Positions 4,720 through 5,339 of a stretch of DNA of 5,339 nt are shown piece after piece. Numbering within the stretch: the stretch's first letter is position 1; each line of letters starts with the position of its first letter. Source of the stretch: Spirochaetaceae bacterium (lineage in GTDB: Bacteria > Spirochaetota > Spirochaetia > Treponematales > Breznakiellaceae); contig JAITXS010000193.1 in NCBI GenBank assembly GCA_031284645.1, forward strand, positions 1 through 5,339, in the 5' to 3' direction. The position numbers and the translations under genes are program-made. The notes beneath the pieces were generated by a model that made no database searches, was not told the DNA's origin, and saw only the letters and a list, made by a program, of their open reading frames with translations.

Positions 4720-4748
4720 AGTATGCGCTGTTTTCTATAAAAAATCAA
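4720..4748 (-). promoter_or_regulatory. Candidate promoter for the tRNA-like gene
   Basis: On the minus strand TTGATT (4743-4748) and CATACT (4720-4725) are spaced by 17 bases, each matching four of six consensus positions. The predicted start falls within a few bases of the outer stem of the tRNA-like RNA, which supports it being transcribed as a gene. Confidence 0.4.
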
Positions 4749-4769
4749 GCATCAAGCGGGATAAAAATT

Positions 4770-4814
4770 ATTCAAATAGTTTCTTTGAATTGTCTCCATT
4801 TGCACGTTTATGCT
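4770..4814 (+). promoter_or_regulatory. Candidate promoter with dyad ATTCAAA-N7-TTTGAAT
   Basis: The dyad arms are at 4770-4776 and 4784-4790 and match perfectly. The right arm overlaps a weak -35 (TTGAAT, 4785-4790), and TATGCT (4809-4814) lies 18 bases on. This would place transcription start just before the ribosome site of the small gene at 4832. The promoter match is weak; the dyad is clear. Confidence 0.3.
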
Positions 4815-4831
4815 TGTAGCGAGGTTGAGAG

Positions 4832-5074
4832 ATGAAAATTGTATGGAAGCGCGATGCGGGCAGGGCGTTATGCGCCGGGCGTGAATTTATTATTACGTCG
4901 ATTGTGCGTAATGAATTAAACGGACGGCGCAAACTGCATAACCCTGATGATGTGGTGAACACGGTTAAGGAAAACGGAACGTGGGGAGCCGCATATATGC
5001 CCTGCCCGTTCCCGAAAGGAACATGGGAAATTACCGGCATGGAAAAAATAAAAAACCGGTATTCGCGCCGGTAA
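4832..5074 (+). CDS. Small conserved-looking protein of unknown function
   Basis: This 80-residue basic protein has ATG start, with GAGG at 4821-4824 as ribosome site. It opens MKIVWKRD, then has a hydrophobic strand EFIITSIVRNEL (18-29) and a hinge NPDDVVNTV (37-45). The ending is Gly/Pro/aromatic-rich: NGTWGAAYMPCPFPKGTWEITG (48-69), followed by a basic tail KNRYSRR. The 'P.PFPKGTWEITG' phrase looks like a real conserved motif of a compact beta-rich protein, and I judge the forward frame to be the gene rather than the antisense open frame at 4768-5097. There are no transmembrane segments or cysteine pairs (only Cys14 and Cys58). It stands alone, facing the partial gene at the right edge. 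I do not recognise the family, so no function is assigned. Confidence 0.6.
   Translation: MKIVWKRDAGRALCAGREFIITSIVRNELNGRRKLHNPDDVVNTVKENGTWGAAYMPCPFPKGTWEITGMEKIKNRYSRR
5055..5072 (-). terminator. Minus-strand hairpin with U-rich tail
   Basis: ACCGG (5055-5059) pairs with CCGGT (5068-5072) across 8 bases. Read on the minus strand, the hairpin is followed by TTTTTTATTTTTT, as in an intrinsic terminator. It is embedded in the last codons of the forward gene ending at 5074 and would stop read-through arriving from the right. Confidence 0.45.
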
Positions 5075-5144
5075 AAATAAAAACCGATGCCCATCAAATA
5101 TAGTTAGTCAGATTAAATTGCTAAAAAAACAACAAACATTTTTA

Positions 5145-5167
5145 TAAAATATTTCTTTAAAATATTT
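5145..5167. repeat. Direct repeat TAAAATATTT x2
   Basis: The ten-base unit occurs at 5145-5154 and 5158-5167 in an AT-rich spacer between two converging genes. No function is evident; low-complexity DNA could produce this by chance. Confidence 0.3.
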
Positions 5168-5188
5168 GGTTTTTATACTTAATATGTA

Positions 5189-5225
5189 AAAGTTATTCGG
5201 AAACTTTCAGTTTCCGAATAACTTT
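5189..5225. terminator. Perfect 17-bp hairpin terminator
   Basis: The arm 5189-5205 (AAAGTTATTCGGAAACT) pairs perfectly with 5209-5225 around the loop TTC. It starts one base after the stop codon of the minus-strand gene at the right edge and ends in a short T-run on both strands. It therefore probably ends that transcript and may also stop the converging forward transcript from 4832-5074. Confidence 0.75.
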
Positions 5226-5226
5226 A

Positions 5227-5339
5227 TTAAAAAGCCGCAAAATCGTTAAAATTTAAAGTTAGTTCCGGGGCATCATTACTGAAAGTCACATTTTGTTTTC
5301 TCTTGGGATTTACTTCACCCTTTTTATTAATAACCACAT
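5227..5339 (-). CDS. 3' end of an unidentified gene (partial)
   Basis: A minus-strand frame is open from the right edge to a TAA at 5227-5229, giving the last 36 residues. The piece is basic at first (INKKGEVNPKRKQNVTF) and then ends with an acidic/hydrophobic tail (NDAPELTLNFNDFAAF). The placement of the perfect hairpin one base after this stop supports it as a true gene end. The start lies outside the window, and the tail alone does not identify a family. Confidence 0.55.
   Translation of the reverse strand, partial: VVINKKGEVNPKRKQNVTFSNDAPELTLNFNDFAAF

Noticed and set aside
4768..5097. Minus-strand open frame of 109 residues.
   Set aside because: Antisense to the forward 80-residue gene, which has the better start context and more protein-like sequence.

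Overview
The window comes from a bacterial chromosome of moderate to low GC content. Shine-Dalgarno sites are clear (GAGGAG, AAGGAG, AGGGA type). The two recognisable housekeeping proteins do not fix the taxon. Their look, together with the palindrome-rich intergenic DNA, makes me think of a Treponema-like spirochaete, but this is a low-confidence impression.

Layout. Positions 1-107 hold the last codons of an unidentified forward gene. Positions 85-532 are a non-coding cluster of imperfect inverted repeats built from GGGTA/TACCC-like tracts. It contains three canonical G-quadruplex motifs and several hairpins. Two minus-strand housekeeping genes follow: apt (adenine phosphoribosyltransferase, 1466-1999) and, downstream of it on the same strand, a Bax-inhibitor-1/YccA family membrane protein (618-1397). 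The 420-base spacer 2000-2421 holds a candidate apt promoter, an operator-like dyad and a GC-rich palindromic repeat.

Positions 2422-4158 are a tight minus-strand three-gene cassette, the most interesting part of the window. Its first gene (3592-4158) is a GIY-YIG nuclease resembling the Eco29kI type of restriction enzyme. The second (2744-3595) starts at a TTG that overlaps the nuclease stop codon. By eye, its first half looks like the C-terminal half of FtsZ/tubulin (from helix H7 onward) without any GTPase domain. The third (2422-2730) is a small protein with two CxxC pairs at its ends. A promoter with a dyad between its -35 and -10 boxes lies just upstream. No methyltransferase is visible in the window. 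Tight packing, a nuclease, two unrecognised partners and nearby transposase debris suggest an uncharacterised accessory system, possibly defence. That function is inference.

Positions 4204-4624 contain the forward-strand remnant of a transposase C-terminus, with an in-frame stop, and another possible gene fragment. Positions 4619-4710 encode a minus-strand tRNA-like RNA. It has a clean T-arm and its own promoter, but the acceptor and anticodon arms are non-canonical. A small forward gene of unknown function (4832-5074) faces the 3' end of an unidentified minus-strand gene (5227-5339), with hairpin terminators between them.
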